NCBI GenBank assembly: GCA_039819065.1
Contig: JBCBSS010000002.1
Span: 1 to 64,000 of the forward strand
Direction of reading: 5' to 3'
Source of the DNA: JBCBSS01 sp039819065
Lineage (GTDB): Bacteria; Bacteroidota; Bacteroidia; Cytophagales; Cyclobacteriaceae
DNA length: 64,000 bases
Shown: piece by piece, positions 18,442 to 29,107 of the stretch
Layout of the letters: the number at the start of each line of letters is the position of its first letter
Position numbering within the stretch: position 1 is the stretch's first letter
Notes under the pieces: generated by a model
Seen by the model: the letters and a program-made list of their open reading frames with translations, nothing else
The model's database searches: none
What the model was told of the DNA's origin: nothing
Program-made: the position numbers and the translations under genes

Positions 18442-20594
18442 TAGTAATTAACTTCAATCTCCTTGCTGAATGGCGACCGAGCACCGCTGGTATAAACTGC
18501 CATGATCCTGTATTTGTATACCGTGTTGATCTTCAGCGTTTTGTCAATAAAACTTCGCTGATCCGCGGGCAACGTCTTATACAACCTAAAACCCTGATCA
18601 CCATAGCTCTTGTAAATCAGGAACCTGTCTACTCCTTGCTTTTCGTATTGCCATTCTAAGCTGATAAACCTCGATTCGCGATTGGCTTCAGCATAAATAT
18701 TCTTAATCTCATCCCGTAGGCCTTTGTCGATCTTTTTCGCTTCCACCGACCTTGCCGGCGGTGATTCTAAACCAGAAGCGTCTACAGCAATTACCGTATA
18801 GCTACGTGTCTTATAGTCATTGAGCGTTGTATCCGTAAAACTCAACTTCGAAGTGAGCGAGTCAAATTGCTGGACAAGGTCCCATCGCACCTGATTAACT
18901 GTCTTTCTATAGATAAAATGAGATACAACATCTTCACTACTGCTGGGTATGATATCCAGTTTCACTCCCTCAGCGGTGGATTCCACATATGCTATCACCG
19001 GTGCAACAGGGGGAACCAGATCTGGCTTGATCAATTTGACCGGCTCTGAAAACTCGGACCCATTAGACCTTTTATCCACTGCCAGTATCTTGTAGTAGAT
19101 CTGCTTGGTCAGATTACGTAGCGGTATGGTATCGTAGAATGCATTAGCAGCCACCGGTTCGATAGTTAGCTGAGAGTACTCTTCGTCCTCATAATTGGCT
19201 CTGTAAACCCGGTAACCCCACATATCCTTTTCCTGGTTAGGGGTCCATACCAGTGTCACTATTCCGGTGGTGTCAATACTGCCGGTCAAGCCAGTTGGTG
19301 CTACGGGTGGAATACTGTCCACTAACTGCGCTAGTGCAGGTAATGAATACTGATAACCTCCTGCATAGTCTTTAGCGGCAACAATGTAGTAGTTAGCAAT
19401 TTCAGGGGAAGTATCGACGTAGTCGCGTGTAGCCGGTGAAATATCGCTGGCGATTGTATCATAGCCTAGCTTAGGATTGGGTGTTCTAAGCACAGAAAAG
19501 CTCTCGATACGATCCTGGTGTTCAGCATCGAATTCCCATTTCAGTCCGATCGATGTATTATCAAGGTTTTCCTTTTCAATGATGACCGGGTTGTGCGTGT
19601 TATTGACCCTGGCAGTCACTGTGGCTGTATCTGAAGGCGGGCCTACTTCGCCAAATGGCGTAAGACCTCTTACCCGATAATAGTATTTGACATTGTACTC
19701 TGGTAAACTATCCAGTCGATACATGTACCTGGATTTGGGTGCATCACCAGAAAATGCATTGACAATGGGCTTGTCATTTATCTTTTTGAAATTCCTGCCA
19801 TCAGCTGACCTTTCCAGGTTATAGCTGTTGTAAATGCCATCAAAGTTTTCGCGGTTCCAGCTCAATTCTACCCTTTTGGCCTCCAGTCTGGCATTCATAT
19901 CTGTGGGAGGAGGTAATTCAGCGTAATCCATAGTACCAACATAGACGTAGCCAGTATCTAGCGGCAGTGTTTCCCTGGGTACTAGTGAGTAAACACGGTA
20001 CAGGTATTTCTCCCCCTCCTTTATATTCTTATCTACATAATAGAGCCCTGAAGCCTTGGAAACTGTCAATGATTGATCTGCTGCGAACATGGCAAAAGAG
20101 TAGCGCATCTCTGTTTCCCTGGCCTTGTTCACCACCTGCATCATATCATTGCCAAAGTTCTCGGTGATCTCGAAAGTCTCACCGAAGAGCGCTTGCGCAG
20201 CCACTCCCGCATGGTCATCCTGATCTACCAGTGCTTCCCACTGGGCCATTGGCCATGGTTTTATTGGAGATGGTGTTATGATCCGCTTTTCTGGCGTGGG
20301 CAACAGTTTAAAGTTCCGTAGTATGGTCACACGTTCTATCATATAACCGTACTGATTGGACAGTTGCCAGGATATTGGTGAAGTGGCTCCCCACCTCAAT
20401 AGAATAGAATCCTGGAGAGGTCTGGCAATAACCGCCACCCCTGGTTTTGCTTCTACCTCATTGGTCTGTTGGGCAACTGCAGGAATTGCTAAACCCACAA
20501 GGCCTATCCACAAGCCTAGCCAGATGCCGAAGCTTTTGTTCCGTGATACCAACGTGGCCGAAATCTTCCTATTTATTAGCATTCTAATTACCAT
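18441..20594 (-). CDS. Exported fibronectin type III repeat protein
   Basis: A protein of 717 aa with a signal peptide (hydrophobic GIWLGLWIGLVGLAIPAVA, then QQ) followed by about five to six FN3-like domains, each showing the PPxxPxxL, W, YxVYR and YYRVRAL-type pattern (for example VAPTGLTGSIDTTG then YRVYRANY). No T9SS sorting domain is visible at its end, which closes on SKEIEVNY. The start at 20594 overlaps the previous stop by 11 nt, and an in-frame ATG at 20582 is equally possible. Tight coupling to the 2271-aa gene before it and the SprB-repeat gene after it suggests the three products assemble on the cell surface. Function beyond protein or glycan contact is not known. Confidence 0.8.
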   Translation of the reverse strand: MVIRMLINRKISATLVSRNKSFGIWLGLWIGLVGLAIPAVAQQTNEVEAKPGVAVIARPLQDSILLRWGATSPISWQLSNQYGYMIERVTILRNFKLLPTPEKRIITPSPIKPWPMAQWEALVDQDDHAGVAAQALFGETFEITENFGNDMMQVVNKARETEMRYSFAMFAADQSLTVSKASGLYYVDKNIKEGEKYLYRVYSLVPRETLPLDTGYVYVGTMDYAELPPPTDMNARLEAKRVELSWNRENFDGIYNSYNLERSADGRNFKKINDKPIVNAFSGDAPKSRYMYRLDSLPEYNVKYYYRVRGLTPFGEVGPPSDTATVTARVNNTHNPVIIEKENLDNTSIGLKWEFDAEHQDRIESFSVLRTPNPKLGYDTIASDISPATRDYVDTSPEIANYYIVAAKDYAGGYQYSLPALAQLVDSIPPVAPTGLTGSIDTTGIVTLVWTPNQEKDMWGYRVYRANYEDEEYSQLTIEPVAANAFYDTIPLRNLTKQIYYKILAVDKRSNGSEFSEPVKLIKPDLVPPVAPVIAYVESTAEGVKLDIIPSSSEDVVSHFIYRKTVNQVRWDLVQQFDSLTSKLSFTDTTLNDYKTRSYTVIAVDASGLESPPARSVEAKKIDKGLRDEIKNIYAEANRESRFISLEWQYEKQGVDRFLIYKSYGDQGFRLYKTLPADQRSFIDKTLKINTVYKYRIMAVYTSGARSPFSKEIEVNY

Positions 20595-23500
20595 CAGGCA
20601 CTGGATTTTGAATGACTATTTGTTTCATCGAACTCACTTTCCCTGTCCCTGGCATTACGTATTTGACATTGACCTTATAATCACCAAATCTGATTTTGGG
20701 AAAGGTTGATTCAAGCAACAGTCTTAACCTGCTGTTGATATTACCGCCATTGTAGTACCTTCCGGCAACCTGCCCTTGTAGGTCCTGATAATCCCTGGCA
20801 TAGTAGTGGATAAGGTTATAAATGATGGCACCTTCATTAGTGATATAGCCTCCCGTTCCAGACAATACCTCTTGTTCATTTAAGATTCTATCAGAAGGGT
20901 ATTGCCTGAAATAGATTCCTCTTACTGGTGGTACGCCCAATAAGTTAGGGTTTCGCCACTGGATAGAGAATCCACCCACAGGGTAGCCCGAATAAACCAA
21001 CGGAAATACATAGTTGGTATAGTAATTATTACCGCTCAACTTAGCTTCGAATTGAATCAGCGGCGCTGTGGTATCATCTCCTCGTACTTCGAATTTGTCG
21101 AACAATTCAGCACCCGACATCGTAGCACCCAATTCGTGGATACCGGTTCGTATGGCCCTGCGCCATCCGGTACCCCTGGTCATGGTATTAAACTTGTTCA
21201 AGAACGTGGGATAAGTACTGGTTCGGAAGAATGAGCCGTAAATTTCCTTTTCTTGCAGAATATCAAGCGTACCCTCGACGGTCCTTGTCTCAATTTCAAT
21301 ACTGGCTTCACCATCCACTATGCCTTTACTTAGGGTGCCTTTTTTGACGTTTTTATCAATCGCAGCGGCAGCTTTCGCCGGTAGGTTTACTACCTGGAAG
21401 TTGTATATGTTTCCATTCTTCATGGTAGAGGACGGAATGGTATAGTTCACCTGACGATTGGTATAGCTTATATTGGAGAAGCTGGCATTGCCAGTCTTAT
21501 CAGTGAATCTGGCCTTCTGTACCCACTCTGCCCCAGGTCTGAAAAGGTCAGGTTGGCCTTTTTTCAGCTTGATGTATCCAGCGCTAGCTTCATCCTTGTA
21601 GAAGTTGAATTGGTTTACAACCGGGTAGCTGTAGGCTACATTGCTGTGTGGGATATGATCCGGTGCCTCTCCGGAAGTGAAGTTTGACTTTTTAACTTCC
21701 TTGACAATATCGCCACCTGTAGATTTAACCGGCACCCAAACGCCGTTTTGGCGCTCTTCAAAGCCAATCTGAACTTCAGCCACTATTTTCTTTTTTGCCG
21801 GTAGAATATCGTAAGAATCAAAGGCCACTACATCTTGATCGTCATTCCAGGTAAGCTGTCCTTGAATTTCACTACCATCACTCTTTAGTGTAAAGTGATC
21901 AAGTTTTGCGCGGTATGCCACAAGCTGATTCTCGAAATCCATTAGCTCAAATACCTTGTTCACTGGCATAGAGAAAACGGCCTGAGAAGCATTGAAGACG
22001 TTAACCTCGGTGGCTCCGTCAGCCGGAGTAATTTCGGTGATGAAATTCAGGTCATCGAGCGGGCTACCCTCTGGTATGATCTCGCACTCTTCTCCAATGG
22101 TAAACTCGAAACGACAGTTTCCTTTGATCAAGCCTCCTAGAATTCGATAACGACCACCTACCATACCACGCATCCAGAATGGATCCGGCCCTTTGGTTTG
22201 AAGAATAGCCGCTACTCCCAATTCCAGGATACTGAATTTCTTGCGCTTACCGAAGATCTTGATCTTGATACCAATTTTACCTTCTACATAAGCATAGGCC
22301 TGCCCATTGGCATACCAGCCATTAATGCCTAATGTACCTGACCTACCAGCGCATCTTGCATCACCATAATCTTTGAGCATGATGTCAAAACCGGCACCTG
22401 CTGCTAGTCTGGCATAGAAAATCAGGAAAGTAATATCGCCCGTATCCACGGCGAAATGCATCCCAAATGCAAATCCACGACCAGAGGCCAAGGTATTCTC
22501 ATCGCGCATGTAGTCAAGATCTACTCCTCCAAGAATATCGGATACCCTTTGCGGAGGTGGCGGACTGGCCGGTATATAATCACCGACCATCAGATAACTG
22601 CGTGACTCGAATATGTTGGCTATTTTCATCCCAATTGGGTCGTCAGGGCTGCCCACATGGATGTACCATTCGCCTGGGGCAAAGTGAATCACACACCAAC
22701 CGGCTCGGCCATCTTTACCAACGCCCTGTACCAATCCACCGGCAAGCTTGATATACATCTCGGTTTCTCCGTGGAATATATCATTCTCATTGTCGAACAA
22801 TAGCCTAAAGTGCCCTCTGATGTTGGCCCTATTAGAATTGAATTCCATTTCATGACCGGCATCTCCATTCTCTCCCACATTTTTCGCCCCCTCGTTCACC
22901 ATACCTTCATCAGGACTATAATCATCTGTGATGAAGTAAGCATTTCCATAGAATGCCACCTGATTGACTCCTCCGCGTCTATTGAAATTCACCTCAAGGG
23001 TGACATCAGCATTCATAATCTCGGGCTTACCGGTGATCGCCAATAGTACTGTGGCCTTGATACCAAGGTGTGTGTCTTTATCCGGCAAGTAGACAATGCC
23101 ACTCGGGGTGGCACCAATACTGCTGCCTGCATTTTCATCAAAGCCGCGTTGCCTCATGTGGTGGTAGGCACCTCCGCCAAAGCCAGTAGCCTCCAATGGT
23201 GGTAAAATGGGTACTCCTTGGGGCAAAACGGCCAACGCATCAACATACCAATATCGCATGCCATTCACCTTTCCAAATAATGCTGTGGCCTTGACTCCGA
23301 TCTTGGTAAACTTAGCGTCCAGTTCGCCTTTGAAGCCATTCCCATAGGTTTGATCCCCTCTAATAAATGTGACCCGACCACGTATTTCATAGGCCTTGGT
23401 TACTACCTCTACTCCTATTTGGTTGACTTGGAGTTTGTCAAATTTCCACTTGGTATCAGTTCCTTCTTCCTCCTCTTTACCCCACACGGTCATGGTCGCA

Positions 23501-26500
23501 TCTCCGGCAAAGCCTTGTTCTTTCTCTCCCATGAGATTGACCCGTATCTTAAAGTCGAGCCCTGTGCGGTTATCTTCACTCTTAATGCCAATGTCCGTGA
23601 TGGTGATAGGGAACTTGGCCAAGCCTCCTTTCTTGCCATTACTGAAGGACACTGCCTTCACGGTAAGCCTTGGACGTTCTGTTTGTATCTTAAGCCCTTC
23701 AAAGCCAATCCCGAAGAGTTTGGCTTCGCCAGCTCCAATATTCATCTCTCCGTGGAGTATGGCACTAGGCTTGAATTTCTTATCGATGACCGCTACCTCT
23801 ACGGTAGAACCGGGTTTGAGTAGCACATCGGCTGCCCAAAGGTCAAACTCAAGAGAATCTTTGCTGGTCACTGAAAAGGAGTATTCATTGCCTGGATGGA
23901 TAAGCGCTTGGTAGGCAAAGGCCTTACCATTACCGTTCTTATTCTTGCCTTTGGCAATAGGAATATCCAGGGTTCCTTTAAAGCCGGCCTCTTTGAACTG
24001 GTTCACTTCAACCACTATCCGCAATTCATCCAGTGTAAAACTCCAACCTCCGAGGTCTCCATTATCGGTAATAAGGTTTCTGGCTATCATTTCACCGGTG
24101 AACCCCATTTCATCGATAATGAGGTTATTGACTTCAAACTCCTTCCGTTTACCTGCTTGATCTCCTTTTTCTTTGATTTGGGAAGGTAACTTCACTCTGG
24201 CTTGTTGCAGATAGAAACCTCGCCACATGTTGGTATTACCGTCTATGAAGTAGGATGAGTAATATTCCTCAGGGAACTGGATACCTGATGGATTGAGTTC
24301 ATCACTCATATCCAATACGGCCTGCGTAACACTGAAACTTAGCCCGGGATGTTTGGGCAATTGGAACGGATCGATTTCAGCTGAGACCAGAAAGTTATTC
24401 CAATCCAGAATAGTGGTTTCGAACCTGGCTTTCACACGTTCCGCGGTAGCACCATTGCTTGTATTGGTGGTGTCGTCTGGTACGATCAGGTTCTCGCAAA
24501 ATTCAAACTCACCACTAATGGCTAAGGATTTGAATCCTTTACAATCAAATTCTACATAGGTCTTGCTGTCGGTGGCCTTAAGGGTCAGTTGGACGTTGTT
24601 GCTGATTCTAAGTGGATAATCCTTCATGAGCAGCATCTTGGCAGAACCTACGGTCATCCCTCCTGGTGTAAAGCTCACTCCGGAAACAGAGAACGCAATT
24701 TTCTTGGCCGCGAAAGGTACTTCCATAGACATGAAAGCGTCAAAGCTGGCACCACTTGGCCTGAACACCATATCTTGAATGGCAATGACATAATCAATGC
24801 CGGATAGATTTTGGGAAAGGCCTATAGGCAAGTCTATGGCCGCACCTGGGTCGATAAGGCCTACCTTTCTATCTTTTTCTACAATGATCTTGTGTAGTGC
24901 TTCGGCCATCACTGCCGGTGTCATGGCCACTGTATCGGCAGCGCCATAGACATTATTGAAGAACAGGCTTTTGCGATAAAGGCTCCTTTCGTCATAGAGG
25001 TCATTTACACCAAACCTTCCTTCGTAGGCGAATAAAGAATGAGGGTCTATGCTGTGATCAAAATGGAAACCCAGGTCACCCAGGCCATTCGATACATCTT
25101 GCTCCAATGCTTGGCCAACATAATAAAGAACGACAGCTTCTATTTCATTTCTGTTACCTCTTTGATCATAATAATTAAGGGAATCTGTACCGATAGCGCC
25201 CATTAAATCATACACCCTGTCGATAAACTCTTCTGTGATGAGGTCATCGTTTATTTTTCTACGCCCCAGGTATCGGTTGATCACCTGCTCCCTGGCCTTG
25301 TTGCCACTCAGCTCTACATCCTTGACGTACATATCACGGTGGATGCGATAGATTTCCAGCACGGGTTGGCCATTATCGGCAAAGTCTTCATCTGGCACGG
25401 TGATGTTGGCGCTCATCCCTTCTCCAACCAATTGCTCGTTCACACCTATCACCACTTCCGGAATAAGGCCTTGCTCATCGATCTTCGTTTTCATCTGAGT
25501 AGTGAGCAGGTTGACAGAATCACGTTTCCGATCCAGTGATTCATCATTTTCATCCCGGTAGGTTTTCAGCGCACTTTCGATGAAGTTGTCAATTTTCTTC
25601 TTGAGGTCCTCGGATGCTTGCTCTCCTACATTGGCACCTCCTCCCGTTGTACCGCCATTACCATTGGTTCCATCACCTCCGGCACTGGTATCCTGGCCTA
25701 CCACAACTTCTTTTCCATCCACTACGACTTTATCACCTTCTTCAAATTTCGTATTCTCATCTACGATCACGTCTTCGCCATTCACCTGAATGGTATCACC
25801 TTTGGCGATTTTGATAGAATCGAGTGTGATGACTATATCTCCATTCTTGAAAATAGGCCCATCACCGCTGTCACCTCCTTCATCTTCTTCGATGGGCTGG
25901 CAAATATCATTCTTCAACTCGTTTGTACTTTGACTGGCGGCGATTTCAGCGATTTCGGCAGCACTCAAAAGACCTAGGCCTGTTTTAGAAGCCCTCACCT
26001 CACCTTCATATACTTCACGATTGGCATTGACCTTAATATTGCTAAAACTCACCTTGATTGTGCTGGCCAGGTAGGGAACGAATATTTCGCCTTCTCCGCT
26101 GAAAGTACCATTGCTTCCACTTACCTCGGTTGCCTTCAAATCAAACATGCCTATCTTGAACCGAATGCCTTTATAAGCACTGGTCAAAGTAGTGCTGGCA
26201 TCCACTGATGCAGGCTGCTCACCATTACCACAATTGATTTCATAGTCTGAGGCAATCTCTTCTAATGTGGTGAATTGGTAAGTCTGATTAGTATTTCCTG
26301 TCAGGGTTCCGCAAATGGGCGTAACTGAATATTCATAAGCCGTTCCGGGTTTGAGGTCAGTCAAGGAGAGACTGTTACTAAAAGTTCTGCTTTCAAACCA
26401 ATTGGCATCCGGATTATTGGCTTCTCTGTATTTGACGATGAATTCACTGTGGTTGTGTTGTGCGTCCCACTGAATTTTTCCTCTGAGTGGTGTTTCTGAT

Positions 26501-27399
26501 TCTGCTCTTACGTTGACTACAGGGTCACAAGATTCTCCAAAAGTAAATTTGATAGCCTCACTAAAACCGTTATTTCTAAAGAGGTCCAGGCCTCCCGCAT
26601 CGCGCGCTTGAACCCGAATGGCATATTCCCGCCCAGGTATCAGGGCTGGATAGGATTGATCGTAAAGTAAAGAGCTATTGATGGTTCTGATCTGAGCGAT
26701 CGGTGTCCCAGCCAAAACGGCATCGTTCGCATTTCTACCGGCTGGATACACTTCTACGATGGTGAATTCATACTCGGTGGTAAAGGCAGCGTTCGGTGAA
26801 TTTCTATGTAGTGGCAACCACTGAAAGAACACCCTTTGTGGCTCTGTGGCCCTGACCACTTCTTTGTGTTGAGGGCTATTGAAGCGAGGGGGATCATTCA
26901 GGATCAGGAAGGCAATTGTACTTCCGGGGTTAGAAATGACCAAATTTCTATTGACTTCAAAGGCTTCCACCGTGATTTGATAAACGCCCTCCGGGAGCTT
27001 ACCAGTAGTCAGAAATTGTTGCCTGTCAATGCCTTCGAATATGAGATTGTCGGCTTCTAGGTAAGGGGCAAGCTGAGAGCCTGTCAAGGTGGTCAATACG
27101 CCTCCTTGTAGAATGATCGGCTCTTGCGGTGCGTCGATATTGGTTCTGATAGAATAACCGTCTCCTTGTAGTGTGATGCGTAACTTCACCGGGAATGATG
27201 GCCTTGATGTCTGAGTCAGCAATAAGTTGACCATCAATTTGTTCGACCCTGGCCCAATGTAGTCAGACAGGTACACTGAGTAGGGCGGTGTGATGTTCAC
27301 AGAGGCACTGACCGGAAAGTTCTGAGCAGCTAGTTGCTGTACCGTCAATAACAGTATCAGCGCCACTCCAATATATCTTTTCAATATGCTCATATTCAA
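20584..27399 (-). CDS. Giant TANFOR-type / fibronectin III exported protein
   Basis: The largest protein in the window (2271 aa). After a signal peptide ending QLAAQ comes a domain matching the TANFOR pattern as I know it (ITPPYSVYLSDYIGPGSNKL, later LPEGVYQITVEAFE), then an FN3 domain at about 290-380. An acidic Gly/Asp linker rich in VVDGKEVVV-like segments follows (about 500-600), then roughly 1300 residues of beta-rich repeats, a Big/SbsA-like stretch (TPADGATEVNVFNASQAVFSMPV) and a C-terminal beta domain ending in NPVPDGN. No T9SS type A or B sorting domain is seen, so surface retention must come through partners or another route. TANFOR proteins are large, Bacteroidota-restricted and uncharacterised. 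It lies 30 nt after the HEAT-like gene and 1 nt before, or overlapping, the FN3 gene. Confidence 0.8.
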   Translation of the reverse strand: MNMSILKRYIGVALILLLTVQQLAAQNFPVSASVNITPPYSVYLSDYIGPGSNKLMVNLLLTQTSRPSFPVKLRITLQGDGYSIRTNIDAPQEPIILQGGVLTTLTGSQLAPYLEADNLIFEGIDRQQFLTTGKLPEGVYQITVEAFEVNRNLVISNPGSTIAFLILNDPPRFNSPQHKEVVRATEPQRVFFQWLPLHRNSPNAAFTTEYEFTIVEVYPAGRNANDAVLAGTPIAQIRTINSSLLYDQSYPALIPGREYAIRVQARDAGGLDLFRNNGFSEAIKFTFGESCDPVVNVRAESETPLRGKIQWDAQHNHSEFIVKYREANNPDANWFESRTFSNSLSLTDLKPGTAYEYSVTPICGTLTGNTNQTYQFTTLEEIASDYEINCGNGEQPASVDASTTLTSAYKGIRFKIGMFDLKATEVSGSNGTFSGEGEIFVPYLASTIKVSFSNIKVNANREVYEGEVRASKTGLGLLSAAEIAEIAASQSTNELKNDICQPIEEDEGGDSGDGPIFKNGDIVITLDSIKIAKGDTIQVNGEDVIVDENTKFEEGDKVVVDGKEVVVGQDTSAGGDGTNGNGGTTGGGANVGEQASEDLKKKIDNFIESALKTYRDENDESLDRKRDSVNLLTTQMKTKIDEQGLIPEVVIGVNEQLVGEGMSANITVPDEDFADNGQPVLEIYRIHRDMYVKDVELSGNKAREQVINRYLGRRKINDDLITEEFIDRVYDLMGAIGTDSLNYYDQRGNRNEIEAVVLYYVGQALEQDVSNGLGDLGFHFDHSIDPHSLFAYEGRFGVNDLYDERSLYRKSLFFNNVYGAADTVAMTPAVMAEALHKIIVEKDRKVGLIDPGAAIDLPIGLSQNLSGIDYVIAIQDMVFRPSGASFDAFMSMEVPFAAKKIAFSVSGVSFTPGGMTVGSAKMLLMKDYPLRISNNVQLTLKATDSKTYVEFDCKGFKSLAISGEFEFCENLIVPDDTTNTSNGATAERVKARFETTILDWNNFLVSAEIDPFQLPKHPGLSFSVTQAVLDMSDELNPSGIQFPEEYYSSYFIDGNTNMWRGFYLQQARVKLPSQIKEKGDQAGKRKEFEVNNLIIDEMGFTGEMIARNLITDNGDLGGWSFTLDELRIVVEVNQFKEAGFKGTLDIPIAKGKNKNGNGKAFAYQALIHPGNEYSFSVTSKDSLEFDLWAADVLLKPGSTVEVAVIDKKFKPSAILHGEMNIGAGEAKLFGIGFEGLKIQTERPRLTVKAVSFSNGKKGGLAKFPITITDIGIKSEDNRTGLDFKIRVNLMGEKEQGFAGDATMTVWGKEEEEGTDTKWKFDKLQVNQIGVEVVTKAYEIRGRVTFIRGDQTYGNGFKGELDAKFTKIGVKATALFGKVNGMRYWYVDALAVLPQGVPILPPLEATGFGGGAYHHMRQRGFDENAGSSIGATPSGIVYLPDKDTHLGIKATVLLAITGKPEIMNADVTLEVNFNRRGGVNQVAFYGNAYFITDDYSPDEGMVNEGAKNVGENGDAGHEMEFNSNRANIRGHFRLLFDNENDIFHGETEMYIKLAGGLVQGVGKDGRAGWCVIHFAPGEWYIHVGSPDDPIGMKIANIFESRSYLMVGDYIPASPPPPQRVSDILGGVDLDYMRDENTLASGRGFAFGMHFAVDTGDITFLIFYARLAAGAGFDIMLKDYGDARCAGRSGTLGINGWYANGQAYAYVEGKIGIKIKIFGKRKKFSILELGVAAILQTKGPDPFWMRGMVGGRYRILGGLIKGNCRFEFTIGEECEIIPEGSPLDDLNFITEITPADGATEVNVFNASQAVFSMPVNKVFELMDFENQLVAYRAKLDHFTLKSDGSEIQGQLTWNDDQDVVAFDSYDILPAKKKIVAEVQIGFEERQNGVWVPVKSTGGDIVKEVKKSNFTSGEAPDHIPHSNVAYSYPVVNQFNFYKDEASAGYIKLKKGQPDLFRPGAEWVQKARFTDKTGNASFSNISYTNRQVNYTIPSSTMKNGNIYNFQVVNLPAKAAAAIDKNVKKGTLSKGIVDGEASIEIETRTVEGTLDILQEKEIYGSFFRTSTYPTFLNKFNTMTRGTGWRRAIRTGIHELGATMSGAELFDKFEVRGDDTTAPLIQFEAKLSGNNYYTNYVFPLVYSGYPVGGFSIQWRNPNLLGVPPVRGIYFRQYPSDRILNEQEVLSGTGGYITNEGAIIYNLIHYYARDYQDLQGQVAGRYYNGGNINSRLRLLLESTFPKIRFGDYKVNVKYVMPGTGKVSSMKQIVIQNPVPDGN

Positions 27400-27429
27400 T
27401 TCTTACACACTACACTTTACTGTGCATAC

Positions 27430-28356
27430 TTAATAAGTATCTTTTCTAATGACATAGCTGCGATTGGTTTGGTACCACGACCTGACATCCAAAAGCGCTT
27501 GTCTATAATCTTCGGTGATCAAATCACCGCTATCGTCTACTTGATATGGAAATCCTTCCAGCATACCGGCCAGGTATTCCATTACCCGGTAGCCACATGC
27601 GATCTTCTCGTCGCTTTCCGGGTTGGCCGATTCGCACAGTTGCTCATCGCTATTGACTACCTGAAAAAGATAATCCACTGCCTGAGCCTGTCTGATATAG
27701 ACGAGATCGGGAAGCAGTTCATATACCACACCGTCATTGAGTGGCCGGCTGCTCACACGCCCCACTACCCATCCTATTTCTTCAGGCACTCCCATTCTGG
27801 CTAGTGCCAAGTGTGCTGCCCAACGCGTCTGCCCATCCAAGAGGGTATCTGTGGCTAATAATCCATTGATCGTGTTGATCTGATCGGTCATTTCCAGATA
27901 GCCTGCCAGCTTGATAATTCTATCAAAGTGGGTAGTCTTATTCCCTAAAAGCCTTCTTACCTTCTCCAATGCAGACTGATTAAAGTCTGCCTTTCTAAAT
28001 GATGTCAACGCTGAAGCGCTGATACCTACTACCCCCGAACTACCGTCCTGGCAGCCATCCAGCAATTGGTTAACCACACGCTCTCGTATAGCTTGGTCAG
28101 TGACCCTTAATCCTACCCTCTTTACTATTCTATAGCCTTTTGATCTTACGGAAGCCACAGAATCAGACAGGAACGGAGCTAAAGCATCCAGTACCTCATT
28201 TGCTCTAGCCGTATCGTACAGCGGTCGCTCATCGATCTGTTGGTAGCGATTCAACCGGACATTTTCCATTACCTCTGACAGCAAGGCAGAAACGTCCTGG
28301 GCCTGCACCGCGATGCTGGTTAGCATGAATAATATGGTGTATAGGGTTTTGGGCAT
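27430..28356 (-). CDS. Exported HEAT-like repeat protein
   Basis: A protein of 308 aa with a signal peptide (MPKTLYTILFMLTSIAVQAQ). The mature part is almost wholly alpha-helical, with paired helices resembling HEAT repeats (VLDALAPFLSDSVASVRSKG, QTRWAAHLALARMGVPEEIG). Such solenoids usually act as scaffolds or binding platforms. It sits 66 nt after the candidate immunity gene and 30 nt before the TANFOR-type gene. A periplasmic chaperone or assembly role for the large neighbours is possible but is only inferred from position. Confidence 0.7.
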   Translation of the reverse strand: MPKTLYTILFMLTSIAVQAQDVSALLSEVMENVRLNRYQQIDERPLYDTARANEVLDALAPFLSDSVASVRSKGYRIVKRVGLRVTDQAIRERVVNQLLDGCQDGSSGVVGISASALTSFRKADFNQSALEKVRRLLGNKTTHFDRIIKLAGYLEMTDQINTINGLLATDTLLDGQTRWAAHLALARMGVPEEIGWVVGRVSSRPLNDGVVYELLPDLVYIRQAQAVDYLFQVVNSDEQLCESANPESDEKIACGYRVMEYLAGMLEGFPYQVDDSGDLITEDYRQALLDVRSWYQTNRSYVIRKDTY

Positions 28357-28422
28357 GCTTAATCAGTCTTCATTCTTATCCCATATATATATTTCAAAAG
28401 CATCTTCTGAGTTATATTGCTA

Positions 28423-29100
28423 TCAATACAGCTTTTCCAAATCAAAAATCATTGGCTTAATATTCCCATAAGCTGCGGCCCAATTCTCCGGAACTTCGGG
28501 TGCAAAGTTTTCATCCATGAATTTCACTTTGACATCAAACCCGGGATCTCCACACAACTTTGAAATAATCAAACCTCTAAAAACGAAAGTTGGGCCTCCT
28601 CCAAGAATATGTTTCCATGCTTTCATATCACTTTCTTTAGCGAGGTCATCCATTTTCTTAAGGACATTCCTTAAATCGCTGTAATACTCGACAAATTGGA
28701 GTCCTGCATCCGTTATGTAAGTGATGATACTATTCTTCCATTCAACCAGATCATCATCGTTGTTTATGCCCTTAACTGTCGTGTCAAAGGCTTGTTTATT
28801 CTCTCTATCCACCACTGTTTCGAAGAATTCTTTTCCAGATGTGTACTTATCCAGCCTTGACATATTCGGTAATTCACCGAGCTGTAGAATTACGTCTTCG
28901 ACCACCTTGTGACAAATATTAAAGTTGGTGACAGTTGTCTGGTGAGCCATTTCGCTAAGCTCAAGGTTAATCCAGGTAACCAGCTCTTCACTAACAGCCC
29001 TAAACCTTGGTGGTGGCCCTTGTACATACTCATACCCTAAGGGGTTTAGCTTTTCCTTTAAGGCGGGCAAGAGTATTTCAAGTTGTTTCGAAATTTGCAT
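28423..29100 (-). CDS. Candidate immunity protein for the upstream nuclease-like toxin
   Basis: A protein of 225 aa with no signal peptide or membrane segment, so it should be cytosolic, unlike almost every other product of this operon. I do not recognise a family; it is mixed alpha/beta and acidic (QLEILLPALKEKLNPLGYEY at the start, KPMIFDLEKLY at the end). It begins 7 nt after the gene encoding a 1528-aa protein with a C-terminal nuclease-like domain. That is the standard position of an immunity gene in polymorphic toxin systems. The role is inferred from position, size and location; no direct motif proves it. An unrelated cytosolic accessory protein is the main alternative. Confidence 0.55.
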   Translation of the reverse strand: MQISKQLEILLPALKEKLNPLGYEYVQGPPPRFRAVSEELVTWINLELSEMAHQTTVTNFNICHKVVEDVILQLGELPNMSRLDKYTSGKEFFETVVDRENKQAFDTTVKGINNDDDLVEWKNSIITYITDAGLQFVEYYSDLRNVLKKMDDLAKESDMKAWKHILGGGPTFVFRGLIISKLCGDPGFDVKVKFMDENFAPEVPENWAAAYGNIKPMIFDLEKLY

Positions 29101-29107
29101 ATACTAA

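Noticed and set aside
23350..23914. Plus-strand frames of 150-170 codons opposite the TANFOR-type gene
   Set aside because: They overlap one another and a well-supported gene, and their translations show no recognisable domain.
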